Below, piece after piece: positions 1 through 5,714 of a DNA stretch of 7,380 bases (position 1 is its first letter; the number at the start of each line of letters is the position of its first letter). The position numbers were made by a program, and so were the translations under genes. Origin of the DNA: Methanosarcinaceae archaeon UBA470 (GTDB lineage: Archaea; Halobacteriota; Methanosarcinia; Methanosarcinales; Methanosarcinaceae); NCBI GenBank assembly GCA_002508425.1, contig DAKU01000043.1, forward strand, positions 1 to 7,380, read 5' to 3'. The notes under the pieces are model-generated. The model saw only the letters and a program-made list of their open reading frames with translations, was not told the origin of the DNA and searched no databases.

Positions 1-491
1 ACATATCCAAGAAAATCTCTTTTTTGGAGTCCAATATGTATCGTCCCCAAGGTACCCTCTTTTATAGTTTTTGTTATTTCGTAATTTTTGTAATTTGGTT
101 GTAGGTTTATGAAAGAAAGCCGGGAATTATATAATTGCTTCTGAAGATTAGTGTTTTCTTCTGATCTAGTCCATGCAACTGCATTTCCATTTGGATCCGT
201 AATATAAATATAGGCAATGTCATTGTCATTTAGCAAGATAATTTCAATTATACTCTGTATTTCTTTGGTATCGTTTCTTAGTAATAATCGGCTAAATTCT
301 TCCTCAAGAACCTCTGCTATGTCTAGAGCACTATCTTTAGTCTGCTTTTCCATGGAATATTTCTGGATGGCATAAGAGGCAGTAACTAGCATCCCCATTA
401 AAAATATGATGCCAGCCACTACGAATAATCGATTTGCAATAATCTGCTCATATGGCCTGGAATTTGCAGGACCACTTTTCTTGCTGGACAT
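1..491 (-). CDS. Membrane-anchored sensor protein, N-terminal part (probable sensor kinase), runs off left edge
   Basis: An open frame on the minus strand starts at ATG (489-491) and stays open to the window edge, giving about 163 residues. The first 21 residues are polar and basic. Residues about 22-42 form one hydrophobic membrane helix (RLFVVAGIIFLMGMLVTASY). Residues about 45-90 are charged and helical. A PAS/Cache-like strand pattern follows, with YIYITDPNGNAVAW at about 94-107 and GTLGTIHIGL near the edge. A helix followed by 'D.NGN' strands is typical of the extracytoplasmic sensor domain (CHASE8 or single-Cache type) of two-component kinases. The kinase core would lie outside the window, so 'kinase' is inferred from this layout and from the two divergent receiver genes. 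It could instead be a chemoreceptor or diguanylate-type sensor. No clear Shine-Dalgarno sequence precedes the ATG. Confidence 0.72.
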   Translation of the reverse strand, partial: MSSKKSGPANSRPYEQIIANRLFVVAGIIFLMGMLVTASYAIQKYSMEKQTKDSALDIAEVLEEEFSRLLLRNDTKEIQSIIEIILLNDNDIAYIYITDPNGNAVAWTRSEENTNLQKQLYNSRLSFINLQPNYKNYEITKTIKEGTLGTIHIGLQKRDFLGY

Positions 492-675
492 CTATGATAC
501 ACAATTCACTACTTATGAACATCAGTATACCTGAGGTACCACCGATCATATCTTTTGTATTGTTTTGCCCTAAATCTCAGTTTTCACTGAAAAGTATACT
601 TTAAATTATATTCATAGTTTATATTTTTAATGCTAGTATTTTATTGTGTAACGGCATAGAGTACCAAAGTTTAAT
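492..675. promoter_or_regulatory. Divergent promoter region between sensor gene and RecA-like/REC fusion gene
   Basis: This AT-rich, gene-free gap separates two divergent genes. For the plus-strand gene the best TATA-like box is TTTATATTTTT at 618-628. It would place a start site near 645-650 and leave a leader of about 25-30 bases. For the minus-strand gene, TATA-like sequence occurs around 524-530. A perfect 12-base palindrome, AAAGTATACTTT, lies at 591-602. Just upstream is a small inverted repeat, TCAGT-TTTC-ACTGA, at 577-590. The hexamer GTATAC occurs twice (525-530 and 594-599). The palindrome could be a dimeric regulator site, but this is inference from symmetry alone. Confidence 0.45.
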
Positions 676-1779
676 ATGAGAACAGAACAGATAATTGCTA
701 ATATCTTAAACAAGGTAAATATGATGAATGCGGATGAGACACACGAGATAATCCATGTCTTCAAAGAGGGCCTCAGGTCAAAAACTGTTCTTTTCCTTGC
801 TCCCGTAGATGTTGCAGTAGGACGTGTTGTTTATTTTTATGTATCTGATCTGTTGCAAAGTGATCCTCAACAAAAAATAGTCTGGCTTTGTCTAAAAACC
901 CCTAGAGATAAAGTAATAGGTATGTTCCAGGAATATAAGTACGACTTCGATCCTACGCGTATCATGTTTATTGACTTACTTCCTCCTGGAAAAGAACCAT
1001 CAGATGGTGTTCTCTTTTTCTCTTCTTCATCCGATCATACAAAGATAGCATCTCATATCGTCCAGCTCTTTGATAAGTTTCCAGGTTCTCTGTTAGTTAT
1101 CGATAGCATGACAGTGCTAGGTACTGATAACATGCAAGTTGTAGAGAGCTTCATTAATTTCGTCCGCTCAAAGGTTTCAGAAAAAAATGGTTCTCTTATT
1201 GCTATACTAGGAAAGGATACTCTCAAAGCTGAATCAGAAGCACTAATCAAGTCGTTCTTTGAGGTTATTGTAGAACTTACGAGCATAGGCGAGATCCATG
1301 CAGATATAGGAATGCAAACACTTGATGCGAGGTTCCAGGTTGAAGAAGGCAAACTATCCTTCGAATACATACAAAAGAAATTAAAGAGGGGTCGTTTGAA
1401 GATCCTAATTGTCGATGATGAACCGGATATACCAGATCTTCTTCAGCTTTCGCTTGCAAGTCAACCTTATGATTTTGTAGTTGCATATAATGGGCAACAA
1501 GCCATCGAAGCCACATTGAAGGAGCGCCCGGATTTGATCCTTCTTGATATAATGATGCCTGATATGGATGGATATGAGGTGGTAGAACATCTCAAACAGA
1601 GTGCAACAGCCGCTACTATCCCAGTGATAATGATCTCTGCAAAGACTGCTGTAGAGGATAAGGTGCGCGGCATGGAACTCGGTATTGATGATTACATCGC
1701 AAAACCTTTTGACAAGCGTGAGGTCAATGCCAGGATTCGGATGGTCATGCGTCGATATGGTTGGGTTGAAGAAGAGTAA
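676..1779 (+). CDS. Response regulator: degenerate RecA/KaiC-like domain fused to C-terminal REC domain
   Basis: This 367-residue protein has two parts. Residues about 20-232 have the strand order of a RecA/KaiC/RAD55-type domain: TVLFLAP (37-43), a second strand IVWLCL (68-73), RIMFIDL (95-101), a Walker B-like LLVIDS (139-144) and a final EEGKLSFEYI segment. The place of Walker A reads APVDVAVGRVV (42-52), with no GK[ST], so ATP hydrolysis is unlikely. Residues about 240-362 are a complete receiver domain: acidic pair D247/D248, phospho-acceptor D291 in LLDIMMPDMDG, S321 in the Thr/Ser position, and K343 in DDYIAKPF. There is no DNA-binding domain, so output is probably by protein contact. 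The ATG lacks a good Shine-Dalgarno sequence; a TATA-like box about 50 bases upstream supports a short leader. It is divergent from a sensor gene and followed after 85 bases by a second REC gene. The REC assignment is firm; the RecA-like assignment is by pattern. Confidence 0.88.
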   Translation: MRTEQIIANILNKVNMMNADETHEIIHVFKEGLRSKTVLFLAPVDVAVGRVVYFYVSDLLQSDPQQKIVWLCLKTPRDKVIGMFQEYKYDFDPTRIMFIDLLPPGKEPSDGVLFFSSSSDHTKIASHIVQLFDKFPGSLLVIDSMTVLGTDNMQVVESFINFVRSKVSEKNGSLIAILGKDTLKAESEALIKSFFEVIVELTSIGEIHADIGMQTLDARFQVEEGKLSFEYIQKKLKRGRLKILIVDDEPDIPDLLQLSLASQPYDFVVAYNGQQAIEATLKERPDLILLDIMMPDMDGYEVVEHLKQSATAATIPVIMISAKTAVEDKVRGMELGIDDYIAKPFDKREVNARIRMVMRRYGWVEEE

Positions 1780-1787
1780 TCAAGGCA

Positions 1788-1830
1788 AAGTTTTATATTT
1801 TATCAAAATACATAAAGCACACTATAAAAA
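1788..1830 (+). promoter_or_regulatory. Possible archaeal promoter(s) for the stand-alone REC gene
   Basis: The 85-base gap between the two regulator genes holds an AAAG-TTTTATATTT segment (1787-1800) that resembles a BRE plus TATA box. A second TATA-like ACTATAAAAA lies at 1821-1830. The first would start transcription near 1820 and the second near 1848-1850, just before the GGAG at 1853-1856. The downstream gene could therefore be transcribed separately as well as by read-through. Sequence resemblance is the only evidence. Confidence 0.3.
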
Positions 1831-1852
1831 CATTCACACTCTTCAGTTCTCC

Positions 1853-1856
1853 GGAG
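1853..1856 (+). promoter_or_regulatory. Ribosome binding site that sets the start of the stand-alone REC gene
   Basis: GGAG lies 8 bases before the ATG at 1865. It selects this ATG over upstream in-frame starts back to 1685, which would overlap the previous gene by 95 bases and add 60 residues without domain character. Confidence 0.65.
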
Positions 1857-1864
1857 CTATTTGG

Positions 1865-2248
1865 ATGTGTCCTAAAGTAATGGTAGTAGACGATGAGCCA
1901 GACACCATTGATCTGTTAAAGCTGGTATTAGGATATGAGAAGATCGATGTTATAGGTGCTCATAGTGGTATTGAATGTTTGGAACTTATGGATACTGTCG
2001 ATACTGATGCTATTCTACTAGATTTGATGATGCCTGAGATGAATGGCTGGGAAACCTTCCATAAAATAAAGGAAAAGGACCCTCAAATCCCTGTAGCAAT
2101 AATTACAGTTAAAAATCAGGAATTTGACAAAATGCGTGGTATTCATGTATTAAAAGCAGATGATTACATTACAAAGCCATTCAGCAGGAAAGACCTGATT
2201 GAACGCACTCGCTGCCTCGTTGCTTTGCAAAAGAGGGCAATGAAATAA
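1865..2248 (+). CDS. Single-domain response regulator (stand-alone REC protein)
   Basis: This 127-residue protein is one receiver domain and almost nothing else. It begins MCPKVMVVDDEPD, with acidic pair D9/D10. The phospho-acceptor is D53 in LLDLMMPEMNG, the conserved Thr is T81 in AIITV, and the Lys is K104 in DDYITKPF. All residues needed for phosphorylation are present. Without an output domain it would act like CheY, Spo0F or other relay proteins, passing phosphate or binding a partner. A link to the archaellum switch is possible by location, but no che genes are visible. It lies 85 bases behind the RecA-like/REC fusion and shares with it the DEPD and LMMPxM signature, so both are probably fed by the same kinase. 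The frame remains open upstream to 1685, but GGAG spacing and domain start support 1865. Confidence 0.88.
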   Translation: MCPKVMVVDDEPDTIDLLKLVLGYEKIDVIGAHSGIECLELMDTVDTDAILLDLMMPEMNGWETFHKIKEKDPQIPVAIITVKNQEFDKMRGIHVLKADDYITKPFSRKDLIERTRCLVALQKRAMK

Positions 2249-2274
2249 AAAAAGTGATATCTGTTATATCTTTT
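2247..2274. terminator. Convergent intergenic terminator signals
   Basis: Only 15 bases separate the two convergent stop codons. For the minus-strand methyltransferase, a run of seven A's at 2247-2253 becomes a T7 tract right after its stop, the usual archaeal termination signal. For the plus-strand REC gene, a weak hairpin GATAT-CTGTT-ATATC (2256-2270) is followed by TTTT (2271-2274); it overlaps the end of the methyltransferase gene. The T7 signal is the more credible of the two. Confidence 0.4.
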
Positions 2275-3283
2275 CACAGATGTAAGATGTAATACCTTTA
2301 GAGAAAAGATTGACCTTTCTATCTCCTTTAAGATTTCTTTCCAGCCTATTTCGAATATCCCAATATTTAGCAGGGTCTACTTCTGTCCTTAGCAGTACTT
2401 TGCCATATCCTCTTTTTTTCAGCTCTTTGTTGATGTTTTCAGGTATAAATTCTGCATTGAAAACGATTCTATATGTATTTTTTATCATAGGATGTTCTAC
2501 AGCGTTATTTGATGTCAGCATCAAACGTTTGTCATCTATCTTGAATAGTTCTACATTTTGATTGTGCATTTCTGCAACAAGCTCTGGAAGCAATTCAGCT
2601 TTTATTACAGCGGGATCCGGTTCATACAGATACTTCCCAGGCTTGCTTGTACTGTTCATATCCGTTTCTTTGAGACTTTCAGATTTTGGATACAATTTCA
2701 CTGCTCCGGGCAAAGCCATTGCAGATCTGCTGCAAGTCTTAAGCTTTCCAAAATACAGGTCCAACCGGTTCAATTCTCCATTAAGGGATAAATATTCTAA
2801 TTCACAATCAAAGGGTATTCTTTCAGGAGGTAGCTGTGGAGGTGCTTCAAAAGCGAAATTACTTGTTTTTCCGCAATAAGCTGCCAATACGTTAGGTATG
2901 TGGGGAGTTAGATTATCTATATCCCTTTCTTTTTCTGCTGCTGCTCTTGCAGGATCCGAAAATACAATATCAACTTCAGGTATTTGATCTATCACATCTT
3001 GGGAGAGTGCGTCTCCACAAATGAACTCTACATTGTCCAGGCCAAAAAGTTTGCAGTTCTTCTTGGCAAGCTCAAGTTTAGTAGGGCTAATTTCGATAGC
3101 ATAAACTATTTCACACTGTCTTGCAAAATATACTGTCTGCCCTCCAATACCGCAGCTTATATCTGCAAGACTGGAGCATTTAAGTCTCTTTGCCCTATAT
3201 GCGGCTACTGGCCATGGTGTTGCAAATCTCAAACCATCTTCATCAGAATATAACTGCTTTTCAAAATTCTTTTTTCTTGTCAA
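2264..3283 (-). CDS. Class I SAM-dependent methyltransferase with probable C-terminal THUMP-like domain
   Basis: This 339-residue protein has a Rossmann methyltransferase core. Motif I is LADISCGIGGQT (39-50), motif II is VYAIEIS with acidic E64, an acidic GDAL segment (90-93) follows strand 3, and motif IV is VFSDPARA (107-114). The DPAR signature, the later KYLYEPDPAVIKAELL segment (217-232) and a basic C-terminal region from about 268 (NTYRIVF ... LKKRGYGKVLLRT) recall the methyltransferase family carrying a THUMP-like C-terminal domain. That points to an RNA substrate, but the modified nucleoside cannot be named. The start is TTG at 3281-3283: an in-frame TAG directly precedes it, and residues 10-34 (QLYSDEDGLRFATPWPVAAY) match the expected family beginning. 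A GTGAT segment about 9 bases upstream may serve as ribosome binding site. It is probably transcribed alone, with no obvious link to motility. Confidence 0.82.
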   Translation of the reverse strand: MTRKKNFEKQLYSDEDGLRFATPWPVAAYRAKRLKCSSLADISCGIGGQTVYFARQCEIVYAIEISPTKLELAKKNCKLFGLDNVEFICGDALSQDVIDQIPEVDIVFSDPARAAAEKERDIDNLTPHIPNVLAAYCGKTSNFAFEAPPQLPPERIPFDCELEYLSLNGELNRLDLYFGKLKTCSRSAMALPGAVKLYPKSESLKETDMNSTSKPGKYLYEPDPAVIKAELLPELVAEMHNQNVELFKIDDKRLMLTSNNAVEHPMIKNTYRIVFNAEFIPENINKELKKRGYGKVLLRTEVDPAKYWDIRNRLERNLKGDRKVNLFSKGITSYICEKI

Positions 3284-3312
3284 CTAGATCAAATCACTAA
3301 GGTGTGTCAATA

Positions 3313-3322
3313 GATTTAAAGC
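3313..3322 (-). promoter_or_regulatory. Possible TATA box for the methyltransferase gene
   Basis: On the minus strand, CGCTTTAAATCT (about 3312-3323) resembles a BRE followed by a TATA box. It lies about 30-38 bases upstream of the TTG start, which would give a very short leader. Evidence is resemblance and spacing only. Confidence 0.3.
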
Positions 3323-3360
3323 GATCCGTCTACGATGGAGTGAAAGTGCACATTTAGGTA

Positions 3361-3429
3361 CAATATAATTATATATTATTGGCAATATACATATCTCCAC
3401 TATAGTAGTCTGAATCCTGATTATAATAT
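3361..3429 (+). promoter_or_regulatory. Probable promoter region of the archaellum (arl) operon
   Basis: Two TATA-like elements precede arlD. The first is the AT stretch AATATAATTATATATTATT at 3362-3380. It contains ATAATTATATATTA (3365-3378), which recurs exactly upstream of arlG, and would give a start near 3396 and a leader of about 60 bases. The second is TTATAATAT at 3421-3429, giving a start near 3450 and an almost leaderless transcript. The inverted repeat TATTG-G-CAATA (3377-3387) sits at the downstream edge of the first box, where a bound repressor could block initiation. Which box is used is not decidable from sequence. Confidence 0.5.
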
Positions 3430-3454
3430 GGAATTCAAGTAAAATCAAAGGTCT

Positions 3455-4690
3455 ATGATGGCAGGGCTTGGCGACAAGATCAAGAATCTCACTTCTCTTC
3501 TAAATAAAGGAGGGAAGAAGAAAACATCTAATTCTCCTTTCAGTGGCAACACTGATCCTTTTTCAAATGCTCCTCCTGGTCTTGGAGTTGTACCCGATCT
3601 TAAGGCTGGTATGCCTCCCGGTCTAGCAAGTCCGCCAGGCGTTTTCCCTCCAGGAATGCAAGCTCCATCGGAAAAAGCATCAGTTGACACTGCTGCACTT
3701 GAAGCCAGCAATAAGAAAATAAAAGAACTTGAAGGCAAGCTTGCAAAAACAGACGTCAGCCTCTCAATGGTGCAGAAAGAGAATGAAGAAATGAATAAAA
3801 CAGTTACAAAGATGGATAAGAACATCCTTGAACTGTTGTCTTTATACGAGATCGTTTCAAATCAGGTGAACCCTTTTGTAGGTGATGATGCTGGTGGAAG
3901 AGCAACACTTGAGAGATTTGACAAAACTGAAAGAAGAATCAATGAAGTTGGCAATATGCTTGTAATGCTGAAGAACGATATAGATTCGTTCTCACAGCGT
4001 ATAAGTTCTTCAGGGGCTGCAGACTCAGTTAGTGAAAAGATGCAGGACATGGAGACAAAGTTTGATGCTTTTGCAGATGCAATGGCAATGATGCATGAGA
4101 CTATTAATACTATATCCGTAAAAACAGAGGAGCTTTCTGAAAAAAACGCTTTTATAGACGCTAGCATTCTGGAGCTGTCTGAAGTTATCAGTAAGCTTTC
4201 TCTTAAAGTTGAAGACATTGAAAAAAATGGAGCAAAGATTCAAAAATCTCCAGATCAAGTATTCAACTCTAAGGAACCCATTATTTCGGAAGAATCAAAT
4301 TCGAATAATCAGGAGACACCAAAAGAAAATAATCCTTTGGTCAGACTGGATGCCCTACGCAAGGATCCTACAAGCGTTGTTGTTCTTCTTAATTGGATAG
4401 AGTTTCTTATGGAAAGAGTGGGCAGGAACAATTTGATGGATGCTCTTGATTATTATGTAGATATTGGCTGGATAAGCGATAATGTGCGCTCAGAGATAAT
4501 GGCCTATGCAAGAGGAATTGACTATTACGTGGAGAAACCTACATGGCGCCTTCTCCCGGAAGACCACACTAAATCCTTGCTTTTCATTGAAAGACTATGT
4601 GGCCGCAAGATAGACAAGAACATGCTGAGCAGTATTGACAGAGAAATGTCAAAGGTCAAGCATGGGTTGGAGGAACTCTATGGGCTTTGA
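3455..4690 (+). CDS. arlD: Archaellum motor ring protein, ArlC/ArlD/ArlE (FlaC/D/E) type
   Basis: This 411-residue soluble protein has no signal peptide or membrane helix. In order: a basic N-terminus (1-25); a Pro/Gly-rich segment with PPG at 40, 54, 60 and 65; a coiled coil from about 78 to 122; the FlaC-type motif ILELLSLYEIVSNQVNPFVG (124-143); a long, heptad-like region (about 150-262); an acidic, Asn/Ser-rich linker (263-293); and the FlaD/E domain (about 294-411) with VVLLNWIEFLMERVGR and LDYYVDIGWIS. Such proteins form the cytoplasmic ring of the euryarchaeal archaellum around ArlH/ArlI and connect the motor to chemotaxis adaptors (family knowledge). FlaC-like and FlaD/E-like parts are on one chain; no separate arlC or arlE occurs here. 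The start may be the second ATG (3458), which is better spaced from AAAGGT (3447-3452). The stop overlaps arlF. Confidence 0.93.
   Translation: MMAGLGDKIKNLTSLLNKGGKKKTSNSPFSGNTDPFSNAPPGLGVVPDLKAGMPPGLASPPGVFPPGMQAPSEKASVDTAALEASNKKIKELEGKLAKTDVSLSMVQKENEEMNKTVTKMDKNILELLSLYEIVSNQVNPFVGDDAGGRATLERFDKTERRINEVGNMLVMLKNDIDSFSQRISSSGAADSVSEKMQDMETKFDAFADAMAMMHETINTISVKTEELSEKNAFIDASILELSEVISKLSLKVEDIEKNGAKIQKSPDQVFNSKEPIISEESNSNNQETPKENNPLVRLDALRKDPTSVVVLLNWIEFLMERVGRNNLMDALDYYVDIGWISDNVRSEIMAYARGIDYYVEKPTWRLLPEDHTKSLLFIERLCGRKIDKNMLSSIDREMSKVKHGLEELYGL
4669..4674 (+). promoter_or_regulatory. Ribosome binding site of arlF inside arlD
   Basis: GGAGGA lies 5 bases before the ATG at 4680 and within the last codons of arlD. 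It decides the arlF start against the upstream in-frame TTG (4635) and ATG (4662), and implies translational coupling with arlD. Confidence 0.75.
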
Positions 4691-5111
4691 GACATCTGTA
4701 GTAGTTACCATTTTTTTAGTTTCTGCCATCCTCATAGCTACAATATCATATACAACTCTCAGTTCTTCCCAAGATCTGCTTTCAAGTTCAGTTGATGAGC
4801 ATTATTCACTCCTTAACACGAAACTGCAAACTGATGTACAAATTGTTCAGTCGAATGCTATCATTCATAATTCTACTTACCAGCTATCTCTGGAGGTTCT
4901 CAACACAGGCAGTGAGACTTTGAGCTCTGATGAGTTAGATGTTCTCATTGATGGTGTTCATATGCCCTATTCAAGCGCAAGTGCTATCACTACATGGACT
5001 CCAGAAACTTATACAGTCTTAAATCTCTCTAATCTCTCTGGGTTTGGTGATCACAGAGTGAAAGTCGTGACTAAGAATGGGATTTGCGACTATTATTCTT
5101 ATAGCATTTGA
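4680..5111 (+). CDS. arlF: Archaellum protein ArlF (FlaF)
   Basis: This 143-residue protein has one N-terminal membrane helix (about residues 6-24, VVVTIFLVSAILIATISY). A short helical segment and a β-rich extracytoplasmic domain follow. ArlF proteins bind the S-layer through an immunoglobulin-like domain and, with ArlG, act as the static anchor for the rotating filament (family knowledge). The C-terminal domain shows NTGSETL (75-81), VLIDGV (88-93) and GDHRVKV (123-129), and the same pattern recurs in the next protein. The chosen ATG overlaps the arlD stop by 11 bases and is preceded by GGAGGA; it also places the membrane helix right at the N-terminus, as usual in the family. The downstream gap to arlG is 63 bases, longer than elsewhere in the operon. 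The end GICDYYSYSI carries a lone Cys. Confidence 0.88.
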   Translation: MGFETSVVVTIFLVSAILIATISYTTLSSSQDLLSSSVDEHYSLLNTKLQTDVQIVQSNAIIHNSTYQLSLEVLNTGSETLSSDELDVLIDGVHMPYSSASAITTWTPETYTVLNLSNLSGFGDHRVKVVTKNGICDYYSYSI

Positions 5112-5117
5112 AGTCCC

Positions 5118-5154
5118 TTTTTAGGAATTAATATATAGTAATAATTATATATTA
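5118..5154 (+). promoter_or_regulatory. Internal T-tract and TATA-like element before arlG
   Basis: Seven bases after the arlF stop codon begins a T5 run (5118-5122), a weak archaeal terminator. An AT-rich stretch follows, with ATAATTATATATTA at 5141-5154, identical over 14 bases to the element at 3365-3378 upstream of arlD. Used as a TATA box it would start transcription near 5172-5176, at the first candidate start of arlG. This suggests an internal promoter giving extra arlGHI transcript. AT-rich DNA makes chance similarity possible. Confidence 0.4.
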
Positions 5155-5174
5155 AGCATTATTCATTCGTATAT

Positions 5175-5699
5175 TTGATTCTCTTGAGAGTTGACAGAAC
5201 AGTGTTCAGTACAGAGCAATTAGGCAAGTTCTTTGCAGATCGAACAGGTGAAACTGCAATAACCCACATGATATTTTTCATAGCAGCAGTTGCCATATCA
5301 ATGGGTGTTATCGTTGTTCTTTCTGTAAATGTACAGTCACTTACAGGAGCTACATATTCAGGAAGCAAAGTTTTGTCAGATCAGATCCGCACAGATATTA
5401 CGATAATCAATGACCCTGAAATCATACCTTATGATAGTTACGAGAAACGCTACACTTTCTATGCAAAGAACACAGGAGACTCAGAGCTTAATACAGAGTT
5501 CATAACGATCATGGTGGACGGAATACTCATGGAGCCTTCAGCTGTTCAGAGTAATGTAATAGACGGGGATGTTATGTGGCGGCCAGGAGATGTACTGGTT
5601 GTCAATGTAACAATGTCATCAGCTCTCAGTACCGGGGATCATCGTGTAAAGATGGCCGCTGAGAATGGCAAGTCCGGGTCTATGAGCTTTAAAACATAA
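5175..5699 (+). CDS. arlG: Archaellum protein ArlG (FlaG)
   Basis: The longest frame is 174 residues from TTG at 5175. Other in-frame starts are TTG 5184 and GTG 5202; the latter gives 165 residues. None has a strong Shine-Dalgarno sequence, so the N-terminus is uncertain by up to 9 residues. Residues about 14-29 are polar (TEQLGKFFADRTGETA). A membrane helix spans about 31-53 (HMIFFIAAVAISMGVIVVLS), and a β-rich outer domain with NTGDSEL (99-105), IMVDGI (112-117) and GDHRVKM (154-160) follows. ArlG caps and extends from the motor into the periplasm, where it interacts with ArlF and thereby the S-layer (family knowledge). It is the paralogue-like partner of the preceding gene. It ends 15 bases before arlH. 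Confidence 0.87.
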   Translation: MILLRVDRTVFSTEQLGKFFADRTGETAITHMIFFIAAVAISMGVIVVLSVNVQSLTGATYSGSKVLSDQIRTDITIINDPEIIPYDSYEKRYTFYAKNTGDSELNTEFITIMVDGILMEPSAVQSNVIDGDVMWRPGDVLVVNVTMSSALSTGDHRVKMAAENGKSGSMSFKT

Positions 5700-5703
5700 A
5701 TGT

Positions 5704-5708
5704 GAGGT
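5704..5708 (+). promoter_or_regulatory. Ribosome binding site of arlH
   Basis: GAGGT lies 6 bases before the TTG at 5715. The good spacing supports use of this non-ATG codon as the arlH start. Confidence 0.7.
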
Positions 5709-5714
5709 ATATAT

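Noticed and set aside
1053..1673. Several minus-strand frames opposite the RecA-like/REC gene
   Set aside because: They mirror a gene with an intact receiver domain and show no domain of their own.
1685..1864. N-terminal extension of the stand-alone REC protein by 60 residues
   Set aside because: It would overlap the previous gene by 95 bases, has no domain character, and GGAG at 1853-1856 with ATG 1865 begins exactly at the first receiver strand.
2310..2879. Plus-strand open frames of 77-105 residues inside the methyltransferase region
   Set aside because: Overlapping shadows of the minus-strand methyltransferase, whose motifs are unmistakable; none has a convincing start or domain.
3445..3825. 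126-residue minus-strand open frame opposite arlD
   Set aside because: It lies fully opposite a strongly conserved gene, has low-complexity composition mirroring the Pro/Gly-rich segment, and has no recognisable domain.
4635..4679. Earlier starts for arlF (TTG 4635, ATG 4662)
   Set aside because: They add a polar stretch before the membrane helix and lack a ribosome binding site, whereas ATG 4680 has GGAGGA at 5 bases.
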